A DNA stretch of 45,125 nt, from contig JALFXV010000109.1 of NCBI GenBank assembly GCA_022786545.1, positions 1 to 45,125 of the forward strand, read 5' to 3'. Positions 8,305 to 15,904 of this stretch are shown in pieces (position 1 is the first letter of the stretch; each line of letters begins with the position of its first letter). A program made the position numbers and the translations under genes. The DNA is from Selenomonadaceae bacterium (GTDB lineage Bacteria > Bacillota > Negativicutes > Selenomonadales > Selenomonadaceae). The notes below the pieces were generated by a model. The model saw only the letters and a list, made by a program, of their open reading frames with translations, did not search any database and was not told the DNA's origin.

Positions 8305-8877
8305 ATGCGCATTATTACCGGCACAGCCAAGGGCTGCAATCTGAAAACCCCCAGGGGGATGAATACCAGGCCTACATCGGACAGGGTGAAGGAGTCACTT
8401 TTCAGCATCCTGGGCGGCGATACGGGCGGCAGGGTGCTGGATGTTTTTGCCGGCACCGGGGCGCTGGGGCTGGAGGCCCTGAGCCGGGGGGCTGACAGTT
8501 GCGTCTTTATTGACAAGGCAACAACGGATATTATCAGCTTCAATGCGGAGCACACGCGCCTTTCTGACAGGTGCAGGGTGCTGAAGGGCGATGTCTTTGC
8601 CTGTTTGCAACGCCTTGCCGGGCAGGGAGAGCGCTTTGATTTGGTCTTTTGTGACCCGCCCTATCATCAGGGGATGGCACACAGGCTGCTGGAATACCTG
8701 GACGAGGGTGAGATTCTGGCACCTGATGCCATCGTAGTGGTGGAATATGGCGGCGATGAGGCAGCCTTGCCAGCCACGGGCAGGCTGCGCCTGGTCAGGG
8801 AGCAGCGTTATGGCAGGACCACACGGATTGGTTTTTATCATTTGCCGCCGGAGGCCGGCAGGGAGGATGCAGAATGA
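8305..8877 (+). CDS. rsmD: 16S rRNA (guanine966-N2)-methyltransferase
   Basis: Modifies G966 of 16S rRNA using S-adenosylmethionine. 190 residues, with the family start RIITGTAKG, TRPTSDRVKESLFSIL, the SAM-binding VLDVFAGTGALGLEALSRGA, and the catalytic DPPY motif. The start ATG at 8305 is the beginning of the conserved domain. The last bases overlap coaD (ATGA at 8874-8877), the usual rsmD-coaD pairing in Firmicutes. The 108 bases upstream hold two similar TATG-N-TAAAATAGG stretches that could serve as -10 regions. Confidence 0.96.
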   Translation: MRIITGTAKGCNLKTPRGMNTRPTSDRVKESLFSILGGDTGGRVLDVFAGTGALGLEALSRGADSCVFIDKATTDIISFNAEHTRLSDRCRVLKGDVFACLQRLAGQGERFDLVFCDPPYHQGMAHRLLEYLDEGEILAPDAIVVVEYGGDEAALPATGRLRLVREQRYGRTTRIGFYHLPPEAGREDAE

Positions 8878-9353
8878 AGAGAGCGATTTGTCCGGGAAGC
8901 TTTGACCCTGTTACTTTGGGGCATGTGGATATATTTCAGAGGGCGGCAAGGATTTTTGACGAACTGTACATCGGCGTTTTCAACAATATCAGAAAGACAC
9001 CGCTATTGCAGACGGAGGAGCGCATGGAGCTGCTCAGGAGCGCGGTGGCAGATATTCCCAATGCAAAGGTGGTGGCCTTTGACGGGCTTCTGGCAGAGTA
9101 CATGATTGCCAATGATATCCAGGTGATTGTCAGGGGGCTGCGCTCCGTGACGGACTACGAGTACGAGCAGGGGCAGGCACAGATTATCAAGTCCATGCAC
9201 CCGGAGCTAGATACCATGTTCCTTCTGGGCAAGCCGGAGTACAACAGCTACAGTTCCTCGGTGGTAAGGGAGATTATCCGCTTCCAGGGGGATTATTCCC
9301 GGCTGGTGCCTCATGAGGTGGTAGAATATTTAAATGGAAAGAATCCTGTGTGA
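8874..9353 (+). CDS. coaD: Pantetheine-phosphate adenylyltransferase
   Basis: Penultimate step of coenzyme A synthesis, adding AMP from ATP to phosphopantetheine. 159 residues, the normal length. It has the nucleotidyltransferase signature PGSFDPVTLGH near the N terminus, the VRGLRSVTDYEYE block, and the C-terminal ISSS-like YSSSVVREI motif. Translationally coupled to rsmD through an ATGA overlap. With panB upstream this stretch carries two CoA-pathway enzymes, though the two pairs are separated by a gap. Confidence 0.98.
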   Translation: MKRAICPGSFDPVTLGHVDIFQRAARIFDELYIGVFNNIRKTPLLQTEERMELLRSAVADIPNAKVVAFDGLLAEYMIANDIQVIVRGLRSVTDYEYEQGQAQIIKSMHPELDTMFLLGKPEYNSYSSSVVREIIRFQGDYSRLVPHEVVEYLNGKNPV

Positions 9354-9402
9354 CAGTAATTGCTTTGCACAGCTGAGTGTTATATAAAAGGTGGTAATTG
9401 CA

Positions 9403-10080
9403 ATGAATGGCGATGCTATGTTGAAGATTGATGCCGTATTGGAAGAGATTGAGGATTATGTGGCAGGTGCAAGCCGCATGCCCCTGGTGGACAGGGTAAT
9501 GATCAAGGATGATGAGCTGTTTCATCTGATGGACAAGCTGCGTCAGGAGCTGCCCCGGGAGGTCAGCGATGCTATGGAAGTATGCCGCCGCCGGGAAGAG
9601 ATTATCGGGGCTGCCCAGACTGAGTCGGAGCAGCTTATTGCCAAGGCAAATAAAGAGGCTGAGGAAATTGTGGAAAAGGCAAAGCGCCTGGCCCAGAAGA
9701 CCCTGGACGAGCATGCACTGGTGCTGCAGGCAAATGAGCAGGCAAGGGATATCATGGAGGCAACCAATGCCAAGGCAAAGGAAGTTGTAGAAAGTGCCGA
9801 GGCTAAGGCAAAGGAGCTGACGGAAGGTGCCGAGGCGCAGGCAAAGCAGGCAAGGGAGTCTGCCGAAAGGGAGGCTGCCCAGATGAAGGCAGATGTGGAG
9901 CGTTATGCGAATCAGCTGTTTGATGTGGTCCTTGCCAATATGAACACTGCCATGACGGCTATCCAGAACCACGCAGGCGGCATCATCAATGCGATGGAGA
10001 ACATCCATAATGACGTGGGCGGAGCTATGCAGGCGATGCAGCAGGCCAAGGAGCAGATTCACGCCGCTAATAACGGCTGA
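9403..10080 (+). CDS. Coiled-coil protein resembling ATPase subunit H/DivIVA-like proteins
   Basis: 225 residues from ATG 9403, preceded by AAAGGTGGT. Residues about 60-180 are one long Ala/Glu/Lys-rich helix with many EAEE and AKAKE stretches, ending in a Met/Ala/Asn-rich helical tail. There is no signal peptide and no membrane segment. Proteins like this, often labelled ATPase or V-type ATPase subunit H-like, commonly follow coaD in Clostridia and Negativicutes; their role is not established. It probably has a structural or envelope/division-linked role, but nothing in the sequence proves it. A strong terminator follows. Confidence 0.75.
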   Translation: MNGDAMLKIDAVLEEIEDYVAGASRMPLVDRVMIKDDELFHLMDKLRQELPREVSDAMEVCRRREEIIGAAQTESEQLIAKANKEAEEIVEKAKRLAQKTLDEHALVLQANEQARDIMEATNAKAKEVVESAEAKAKELTEGAEAQAKQARESAEREAAQMKADVERYANQLFDVVLANMNTAMTAIQNHAGGIINAMENIHNDVGGAMQAMQQAKEQIHAANNG

Positions 10081-10149
10081 CAGGTGCCCTGTATCACCAG
10101 GCAGCTTTGCAACCGGCTTTAGCGTTACAAGAAAATAAAAGTGCGAGAA

Positions 10150-10198
10150 AAGCGCAGCTACCGGGGGATTGCCCCTGGCAGCTGCGCTTATTTTTTAT
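10150..10198 (+). terminator. Intrinsic terminator after the coaD group
   Basis: AAGCGCAGCT (10150-10159) pairs with AGCTGCGCTT (10180-10189), with an inner CCGGGGG/CCCCTGG region, then ATTTTTTAT. Confidence 0.88.
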
Positions 10199-10247
10199 AA
10201 TAAAGGAAGCAACTGGCATGGTATGCTGCTTTTGCAGAAAAAAGTGC

Positions 10248-10299
10248 TTGCGTAATGTCAAAATGTCAAATATAATATAGGAAAGGTCAAATTGTCAAT
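10248..10299 (+). promoter_or_regulatory. ctsR promoter with CtsR-type operator repeats
   Basis: TTGCGT (10248-10253), 17 bases, TATAAT (10271-10276). GTCAAA words occur at 10257 and 10265, and again at 10286 with GTCAAT at 10294, flanking the -10. CtsR binds tandem GTCAAA heptads, so this is a likely autoregulatory site. The repeats are 8 bases apart rather than the 10 of the Bacillus consensus. Confidence 0.65.
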
Positions 10300-10324
10300 T
10301 CGTTTTAAGGAATAAGGTGTTAGT

Positions 10325-10774
10325 ATGAGCAGTAATATTGCAGATTTGATAGAGGATTATATCCTGACACGGCTGGCGGAGCAGCAGACCGGACAGGTGG
10401 AGCTGAGGCGGACGGATATTGCCGATGAGATATCCTGCGCCCCCTCCCAGATAAGCTATGTGCTGAATACCCGCTTCACCCATGACAAGGGCTTTTCCGT
10501 GGAGTCACGTCGGGGGCTGGGGGGCTTTATCCGGGTAGTGCGGGTTCCTTTCAGGAATATTATTTATCAGGAAATGCTGGAAAAAATCGCTGCCGATACG
10601 GAATTTGTGGAGATCAAGGCGATGCTGCATTACATGATTCAGCACCAGATGATTTCCACCAGGGAATGTTCCCTCCTGCTGCAGGCAATCAAGTCAGCTT
10701 ATGAGAACATGCCGCCGGAGCCCAGGACAAAGCTGGTCAGATCCCTGTTCAGTACCCTGGCGGAGTTTTCATGA
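10325..10774 (+). CDS. ctsR: Class III stress repressor CtsR
   Basis: Transcriptional repressor of clp protease and chaperone genes, released on heat or protein stress. The 149 residues follow the Bacillus CtsR pattern: N-terminal ISDIIE-like helix (NIADLIEDYI), the winged-helix segment RRTDIADEISCAPSQISYVL, NTRF, and the glycine-rich wing RGLGGFIR, then a helical dimerisation domain. Start ATG 10325 has AAGGTG upstream. In Bacillus the gene is followed by mcsA, mcsB and clpC; here none is present before radA. Overlapping ATGA links it to a 59-residue ORF. Confidence 0.95.
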   Translation: MSSNIADLIEDYILTRLAEQQTGQVELRRTDIADEISCAPSQISYVLNTRFTHDKGFSVESRRGLGGFIRVVRVPFRNIIYQEMLEKIAADTEFVEIKAMLHYMIQHQMISTRECSLLLQAIKSAYENMPPEPRTKLVRSLFSTLAEFS

Positions 10775-10950
10775 TGGAGAAGCGCAGAGCAGGAGGAAAG
10801 CTGCTGGAAGGCAGGGGCAGCGGCCCCGTGAGCAGGGGGGCGCTGGATTCCCTGCTGAATTTTTTGCTGAGTTTCGGTATTGCCGTGGCCTGGCTGGGCA
10901 GGTGGACCATCAGGCTGGCGGCAAGGTTGTGGCAGAGATGGAGTAGGTGA
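10771..10950 (+). CDS. Small hydrophobic protein between ctsR and radA
   Basis: A 59-residue ORF that begins at ATG 10771, overlapping the ctsR stop (ATGA), and ends three bases before the radA ATG at 10954. The first 24 residues are basic and Gly-rich. Then LDSLLNFLLSFGIAVAWLG forms one hydrophobic segment, followed by an Arg/Trp-rich tail (RWTIRLAARLWQRWSR). The seamless packing against both neighbours argues that it is translated. It sits where mcsA, mcsB and clpC would be, but shares no motif with them: no zinc Cys pairs, no kinase or AAA domain. Function unknown; possibly a membrane-bound small protein. Confidence 0.6.
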   Translation: MMEKRRAGGKLLEGRGSGPVSRGALDSLLNFLLSFGIAVAWLGRWTIRLAARLWQRWSR

Positions 10951-10953
10951 GTG

Positions 10954-12336
10954 ATGGCAAAGAGAAAGACCATGTACGTGTGTCAGAGCTGCGGCTATGA
11001 TACAGCAAAATGGCTGGGCAGGTGTCCCGGCTGCGGCCAGTGGAATACTATGGTGGAGGAAATCATCCGGGAGGAAAAGAAGCAGTCACGGGGCCTGAGC
11101 CTGGGCCTCTCCGAGAGCGGCGTGCCGCGCCCTATCAGCCAGGTGACCGTGGAGGACCTGCCACGCATGACTACGGGCTCCCAGGAACTGGACAGGGTGC
11201 TGGGGGGAGGCATTATCCCCGGCTCAATGGTGCTGATTGTGGGGGACCCGGGCATCGGCAAATCCAGCCTGACCCTGAAGGTGTGCGCCAATGAAGCTGC
11301 TATGGGCAGGAAGGTGCTCTATGTGACAGGGGAGGAAAGCGTGCGTCAGGTGCGCATGCGGGCTGACAGGCTGGCAGCGGTGCAGGAGGGGCTTTTGGTT
11401 GTCAGCGAGACGAATCTGGAGCATATCGGGCAGCATGTGGAACAGCTGAAGCCGGAGCTTCTGGTGGTAGATTCCATCCAGACTGTCTTCCGTCCCGATG
11501 TGCAGAGTGCGCCGGGCAGCGTCAGCCAGGTCAGGGAGTGCGCCGTGGAGCTTTTGCGGCTGGCGAAGACCAACGGCATCGCCGTCTTCGTGGTGGGGCA
11601 TGTGACCAAGGACGGCACCCTGGCGGGGCCCAGGGTACTGGAGCATATCGTGGATACCGTGCTGTATTTCGAGGGGGGCGGCAGTTCCGAGTACCGCCTG
11701 CTGCGGGCGGTGAAGAACCGCTTCGGCAGCACCAACGAGATAGGCATCTTCGAGATGCGCGATACGGGTCTGATTGATGTGCCGGATGCCTCCCGGCTGT
11801 TCCTGTCGGAGCGGACGGAGGAGGCAGGCAGCATCATCGTGCCCACAGTGGAGGGGACGCGGCCCCTGCTGGTGGAGGTGCAGGCACTGGTGGCCCAGAC
11901 CCCTTATGTGCCTCCCCGCCGTACCTCGGATTCGGTGGATATCAAGCGCATCCAGCTTCTTCTGGCGGTGCTGGAGAAAAGGGTGCATCTTGCCATCGGT
12001 GCCTGTGATGTCTTTGTGAAGGTGGCAGGGGGGCTGCGCATTGACGAGCCGGCTGCAGACCTTGGCATCTGCGTGGCGATGGCCTCCAGCTTTGCCAACC
12101 GCCGCCTGCGCCCTCAGACCATCGTCTTTGGCGAGGTGGGGCTCTCCGGGGAGGTCAGGGCGGTGAGCCAGGCGGAGGGCAGGCTCAGGGAGGCGGCGCG
12201 GCTGGGCTTCACCAGTGCCGTCCTGCCCAGGAAGAACTGCGAGCAGCTGAAGAAGGAAAGGACTGTGGAAGGGATTGCCCTCTACGGGGCTGCCGACCTG
12301 ACAGAAGCCCTCCGCTACGCCATGCCCAGGGATTGA
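10954..12336 (+). CDS. radA: DNA repair protein RadA (Sms)
   Basis: RecA-like helicase/branch-migration protein used in recombinational repair. 460 residues: N-terminal zinc finger (Cys10, Cys13, Cys24, Cys27), Walker A GDPGIGKS near residues 97-104, Walker B LLVVDSIQT, the RadA-specific KNRFGS motif, and a C-terminal Lon-like domain ending with the VFGEVGLSGEVRAV block. The start is ATG 10954 or GTG 10951; the first fits the AGGTGAG spacing better. It follows the small ORF with no gap and belongs to the ctsR operon. Confidence 0.97.
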   Translation: MAKRKTMYVCQSCGYDTAKWLGRCPGCGQWNTMVEEIIREEKKQSRGLSLGLSESGVPRPISQVTVEDLPRMTTGSQELDRVLGGGIIPGSMVLIVGDPGIGKSSLTLKVCANEAAMGRKVLYVTGEESVRQVRMRADRLAAVQEGLLVVSETNLEHIGQHVEQLKPELLVVDSIQTVFRPDVQSAPGSVSQVRECAVELLRLAKTNGIAVFVVGHVTKDGTLAGPRVLEHIVDTVLYFEGGGSSEYRLLRAVKNRFGSTNEIGIFEMRDTGLIDVPDASRLFLSERTEEAGSIIVPTVEGTRPLLVEVQALVAQTPYVPPRRTSDSVDIKRIQLLLAVLEKRVHLAIGACDVFVKVAGGLRIDEPAADLGICVAMASSFANRRLRPQTIVFGEVGLSGEVRAVSQAEGRLREAARLGFTSAVLPRKNCEQLKKERTVEGIALYGAADLTEALRYAMPRD

Positions 12337-12371
12337 TGGCAGGGGGCAATAACATGTTATAATAATCTGTA

Positions 12372-12400
12372 TTGACAGAAATTTGCATGTATGATAAAAT
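12372..12400 (+). promoter_or_regulatory. Predicted sigma-A promoter of carD
   Basis: Consensus TTGACA (12372-12377), 17 bases, then TAAAAT (12395-12400), about 70 bases before carD. A second TATAAT at 12429-12434 is nearer the gene but has a poor -35. Confidence 0.7.
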
Positions 12401-12472
12401 TACTTCTTTTCTTGTGAATTAATTTGTGCTATAATCGTTTTGTATGGTTGATTTATAAGAGGGGGTGTGATT

Positions 12473-12961
12473 TTGTTACAGGTTGGTGATAGGGTAGTCT
12501 ATCCTATGCATGGTGCAGGGGAGATAGCCGGTGTTGAAGAGTGCGAGATTATGGGGCAGGTCAAGCAGTATTTTATCTTGCAGCTGCCTGTCGGCGACAT
12601 CAGGATAATGATTCCTACTGATAACGCGGATGGTATCGGCCTGCGGCAGATTTCACCGCCAGAGATGATTGAGAGGGTGGCAGAGGTGCTGCTGGAGGAG
12701 CCGGAGCGCCCCCTGGGCAGCTGGAACAAGAGGTTTCACAGCAATCTTAATCGCCTGAAGACAGGGGATATCCTGGAGGTTGCGGCGGTCATCCGCAATC
12801 TGATTTTGCAGGACAAGCGCAAGCGCATATCCGGCGGCGAGAAGCGCCTGCTGGAACTGGCGCGGCAGATATTCGTCAGCGAGCTGTCCTTTGCCCTGGG
12901 ACTGCCTACGGAAGGGGCCGAGGCCTGGATGATGGAAAAGCTTGATAATAACCATAGATGA
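12473..12961 (+). CDS. carD: CarD family transcriptional regulator
   Basis: CarD/CdnL proteins bind the RNA polymerase beta subunit and stabilise open promoters, notably at rRNA genes. The 162 residues start with the family N terminus LQVGDRVVYPMHGAG and LPVGDIRIMIP in the Tudor-like domain (about 1-60), followed by a helical DNA-binding domain. TTG 12473 is chosen: the GAGGGGG site at 12459-12465 is too close to GTG 12467. The gene has its own consensus promoter and a downstream terminator. In many Firmicutes this position is held by disA or carD after radA. Confidence 0.93.
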   Translation: MLQVGDRVVYPMHGAGEIAGVEECEIMGQVKQYFILQLPVGDIRIMIPTDNADGIGLRQISPPEMIERVAEVLLEEPERPLGSWNKRFHSNLNRLKTGDILEVAAVIRNLILQDKRKRISGGEKRLLELARQIFVSELSFALGLPTEGAEAWMMEKLDNNHR

Positions 12962-13008
12962 GTTTTGTATTGCGCTATGCCGCCAGGGCGGCTGATTGAG
13001 CAGTATGC

Positions 13009-13036
13009 AGCCTGTTTCCGTGACAGGCTGTTTTTG
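13009..13036 (+). terminator. Intrinsic terminator after carD
   Basis: AGCCTGT (13009-13015) and ACAGGCT (13023-13029) form a stem followed by GTTTTTG. Confidence 0.75.
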
Positions 13037-13170
13037 TGTAGGCTGTGCAGGGGCATGGCGGAGGAGGCAGGGGAAGAGGTTCCTGCCTTGCTGAGGAAGG
13101 GCATACAGATGATTTTCATCTTTTTGCTATATATTGGCTTTGTTGCGATGATGAAAGGAGGTGAGAGGGA

Positions 13171-14379
13171 ATGCTGGTAAAGGTTATTCGTTTTTTTGTT
13201 ACTGCATTATTGGCGGTGATTGGCGGTGTCATAGTGCATCTTGCCAGCCCTGTGCTGACAGAGCTTATCAGCACTGAGGTGCTGAAGGCTTCTATGGGGC
13301 TTTACAAGCTGACTATGGCCAACGTGCTTCTGATAGCCCTGGGCATGGCGGTGGGCGCTGCTGTGGGCTATCTGATTTCGCCATTTGTGGCCGGTACTTT
13401 GCAGAGGTTTTCCGTGTGGGTCGAAGGGCAGCTCAGCAAGATGCCGTTGCAGGATGTGATTGCCGGGGTTGCCGGTTTGGCTATTGGACTTATAATTGCA
13501 AATTTATTAGGCGGGGCATTTTCCAACATACCGGTGGTAGGCGACTATATACCGGTGGTGTTCAGCATCGTTTTCGGTTATCTTGGCATTCATATCGTTG
13601 TGCGCAAGCAAAAGGAGATTGGCGAACTGCTGGGGCGCATGCTCAAGCTGAAAAAGAAGCCGAAAGCACAGGCTGAGGCTGCTGCCCAGGACGCTGCCGG
13701 CAGCGCATCTGATGCGTTTTGCGGGCCGGAGGCCGGCATGGAGGCTGCTGCCAGGGCGGCTGCCGCCAATCATGGCAGCTATGTGGGCTGCAAGCTTTTG
13801 GATACCAGCGTGATTATTGATGGACGCATCGCTGATATCTGCCGGACGGGTTTCGTGGATGGCAAGCTCCTGATACCGGTCTTTGTGCTGGAGGAGCTGC
13901 AGCATATTGCTGACTCCGCAGATGCGCTGAAGCGTGTCCGGGGCAGGCGGGGCCTGGATATCCTCCAGAAAATCCGTACCGAAAGCGGCTTGCAGGTGGA
14001 GATAATCAATCAGGATTTTGACGATATCGCAGAGGTTGACTCCAAGCTGGTACGGTTGGGGCAGCAGCTGGGCGGCAAGATTATTACCAATGATTACAAT
14101 CTCAACAAGGTGTCAGAGCTGCAGGGGGTGCCTGTGCTGAACATCAATGACTTGTCCAATGCGGTGAAGCCTGTGGTCATACCAGGGGAGAGCATGCATG
14201 TTACCATTGTCAAGGAAGGCAAGGAGCATGGCCAGGGTGTGGCGTATCTGGATGACGGCACCATGATTGTGGTGGAGAATGGCCGCTATCATCTGAATGA
14301 GGCGATACAGGTGGAGGTTACGTCTGCCTTGCAGACATCTGCCGGGCGCATGATTTTTGCCAAGCCTGTGACGGTGTAG
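13171..14379 (+). CDS. yacL: PIN/TRAM domain membrane protein (YacL family)
   Basis: 402 residues with four hydrophobic helices (roughly 5-25, 48-75, 95-115, 122-145), a charged Ala-rich linker (150-205), a PIN-type nuclease domain beginning at LLDTSVIIDGRIADI with the catalytic Asp at 211, and a C-terminal TRAM domain (about 335-400) typical of RNA binding. Membrane anchoring plus PIN plus TRAM is the YacL family, found next to ispD in most Firmicutes. AAAGGAGGTGAGAGGG precedes ATG 13171. The target RNA is not known. Confidence 0.93.
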   Translation: MLVKVIRFFVTALLAVIGGVIVHLASPVLTELISTEVLKASMGLYKLTMANVLLIALGMAVGAAVGYLISPFVAGTLQRFSVWVEGQLSKMPLQDVIAGVAGLAIGLIIANLLGGAFSNIPVVGDYIPVVFSIVFGYLGIHIVVRKQKEIGELLGRMLKLKKKPKAQAEAAAQDAAGSASDAFCGPEAGMEAAARAAAANHGSYVGCKLLDTSVIIDGRIADICRTGFVDGKLLIPVFVLEELQHIADSADALKRVRGRRGLDILQKIRTESGLQVEIINQDFDDIAEVDSKLVRLGQQLGGKIITNDYNLNKVSELQGVPVLNINDLSNAVKPVVIPGESMHVTIVKEGKEHGQGVAYLDDGTMIVVENGRYHLNEAIQVEVTSALQTSAGRMIFAKPVTV

Positions 14380-14425
14380 GCTGTGCGGGCGGCGGAAATT
14401 TTTTCAAGGAAATAGTGGTTGATAT

Positions 14426-14486
14426 CAGGGGCTGCGGGCTGGCGGTGAGCTTTCCCGGCCCCTGATTCTGTACAGGGGATTATTTT
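14426..14486 (+). promoter_or_regulatory. Alternative hairpins (attenuator-like) upstream of ispD
   Basis: CAGGGGC (14426-14432) can pair with GCCCCTG (14458-14464). The same CCCCTG can instead pair with CAGGGG (14473-14478), which is followed by ATTATTTT. The two pairings exclude each other, the layout of a terminator/antiterminator, or the second may simply be the yacL terminator. Confidence 0.4.
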
Positions 14487-14504
14487 GTGATAATGCTGTT
14501 TTGT

Positions 14505-14530
14505 GATTGCGTTATAAGATTGCGTTATAA
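14505..14530 (+). repeat. Tandem 13-bp duplication in the ispD leader
   Basis: GATTGCGTTATAA occurs twice in a row (14505-14517, 14518-14530), followed by a partial third GATTGCG just before the ribosome-binding site. Confidence 0.8.
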
Positions 14531-14548
14531 GATTGCGGAGGTGTGAAG

Positions 14549-15256
14549 GTGGTAACAGCAATTTTTCCGGCGGCAGGCAAGGGTAAAAGGATGCAGGCAG
14601 GCATGAACAAGGTGCTGGTGGAACTGGAGGGGGTGCCCATATTGGTACGCACCCTGGCCAGATTCTCCCGCTGCCAGGCTGTTGACAGGCTGGTGGTAGT
14701 AGTGGCGGCCCATGAGGTGGATTTTGTGACGGAGATGCTGGAGAAGGCAGACAAGAAGTTCGGGCTGAAGCCGTGGCAGGTGACGGCTGGCGGCTCTGAG
14801 AGGCAGTATTCCGTGTGGAACGGGATTCAGGCGGCCACGGAGCCGTCAGATGATGATATTATCCTGGTGCATGATGCGGCAAGGCCGCTGGTCTCAGAAA
14901 AGACCATCCTTGAGACCATCCGTGTGGCGGAGGCGAAGGGGGCGGCTATTGCGGCGGTGCCTGCCAAGAATACCATCAAGCTGTGCAACGCGTCCGGGGA
15001 GGTGGTGGAAACACCTGACCGCAGCAGGCTCTGGGAGGTGCAGACACCTCAGGGGTTCCGCAGGGATATTCTGGTCAGTGCCAACAGGCAGGCGATGGCT
15101 GAGGGCTTTTTGGGCACTGATGATGCCAGCCTGGTGGAGCGGCTGGGGCGGAAGGTGTTTATTGTGGAGAGCGATTACCGCAATATCAAGCTGACTACCC
15201 CGGAGGATATGGTGATAGCCAAAGCTTTTTTGGCAGCAGAGGAGGAACGTGAATGA
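14549..15256 (+). CDS. ispD: 2-C-methyl-D-erythritol 4-phosphate cytidylyltransferase
   Basis: Third step of the non-mevalonate isoprenoid pathway: adds CMP from CTP to methylerythritol phosphate. 235 residues from GTG 14549, which has the right distance from GCGGAGG (14535-14541); GTG 14543 is too close. Motifs are [10 protein letters not shown] with the CTP-binding Gly/Lys/Arg, [19 protein letters not shown] and a TDDASLVE block. The end overlaps ispF by ATGA at 15253-15256, so IspD and IspF are made together, as in many bacteria. Confidence 0.97.
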   Translation: MVTAIFPAAGKGKRMQAGMNKVLVELEGVPILVRTLARFSRCQAVDRLVVVVAAHEVDFVTEMLEKADKKFGLKPWQVTAGGSERQYSVWNGIQAATEPSDDDIILVHDAARPLVSEKTILETIRVAEAKGAAIAAVPAKNTIKLCNASGEVVETPDRSRLWEVQTPQGFRRDILVSANRQAMAEGFLGTDDASLVERLGRKVFIVESDYRNIKLTTPEDMVIAKAFLAAEEERE

Positions 15257-15729
15257 GCAGGTTTGGTATGGGCTACGATGTGCATCAGCTGGTGGAAGGC
15301 CGCAAGCTGATTATCGGCGGCGTGGATATTCCCTTTGAAAAGGGGCTTTTGGGACATTCTGATGCGGATGTGCTGCTGCATGCGATTTCTGATGCCCTGC
15401 TGGGGGCGGCTGCCCTGGGGGATATCGGCAAGCATTTTCCTGATACCGATGAGCGCTACAAGGGGGCAGACAGCCTGGAGCTTTTGGAGGAAGTGGGCAG
15501 GCTGCTGGCGGAAAAGGGCTATGCTGTAGGCAACGTGGATGCTACCATCGTGGCCCAGAGGCCGAAGATGGCACCGCATATTCCTGTGATGCGGGAAAAT
15601 ATTGCCCGGGTGCTGCATGTGGATGCGGACAGGATAAATGTAAAGGCGACCACGGAAGAGCATCTTGGCTTTACCGGTAGCGGGCAGGGCATTTCCGCCT
15701 ATGCGGTAGCAGGAATTGAGAAAATCTGA
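15253..15729 (+). CDS. ispF: 2-C-methyl-D-erythritol 2,4-cyclodiphosphate synthase
   Basis: Fifth step of the same isoprenoid pathway, releasing CMP to form the cyclodiphosphate. 158 residues, with the zinc-binding GYDVHQL at the start, [25 protein letters not shown], and the C-terminal [20 protein letters not shown]. Length and motifs are complete. Coupled to ispD by a four-base overlap. In Bacillus gltX and cysE follow; here the core operon stops at a terminator and accessory DNA begins. Confidence 0.98.
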   Translation: MSRFGMGYDVHQLVEGRKLIIGGVDIPFEKGLLGHSDADVLLHAISDALLGAAALGDIGKHFPDTDERYKGADSLELLEEVGRLLAEKGYAVGNVDATIVAQRPKMAPHIPVMRENIARVLHVDADRINVKATTEEHLGFTGSGQGISAYAVAGIEKI

Positions 15730-15797
15730 TGAATAGATAAATATCGCAGTATTTAGATGATAGATGAGTATATTAATCTGGTACTGAAAGAATTTTG

Positions 15798-15842
15798 CAG
15801 GGGCTGCTGTACTAAGCATTTAGTCGGCAGCCTCTGTTTTTG
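15798..15842 (+). terminator. Intrinsic terminator after ispF
   Basis: CAGGGGCTGC (15798-15807) pairs with GCAGCCTCTG (15827-15836), allowing one G-U, then TTTTTG. Confidence 0.8.
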
Positions 15843-15904
15843 TGCAAAAAAAGAGCACAGCCCATAAGACTGTACCCTTATATGACATTTTTAGGCGCAG
15901 TGTA

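Noticed and set aside
12965-13180. 71-residue ORF between carD and yacL
   Set aside because: It spans a terminator and ends inside the yacL start region. A shorter 23-codon frame from ATG 13110 has a GAGGAAGGG site and a hydrophobic start, but there is no further support.
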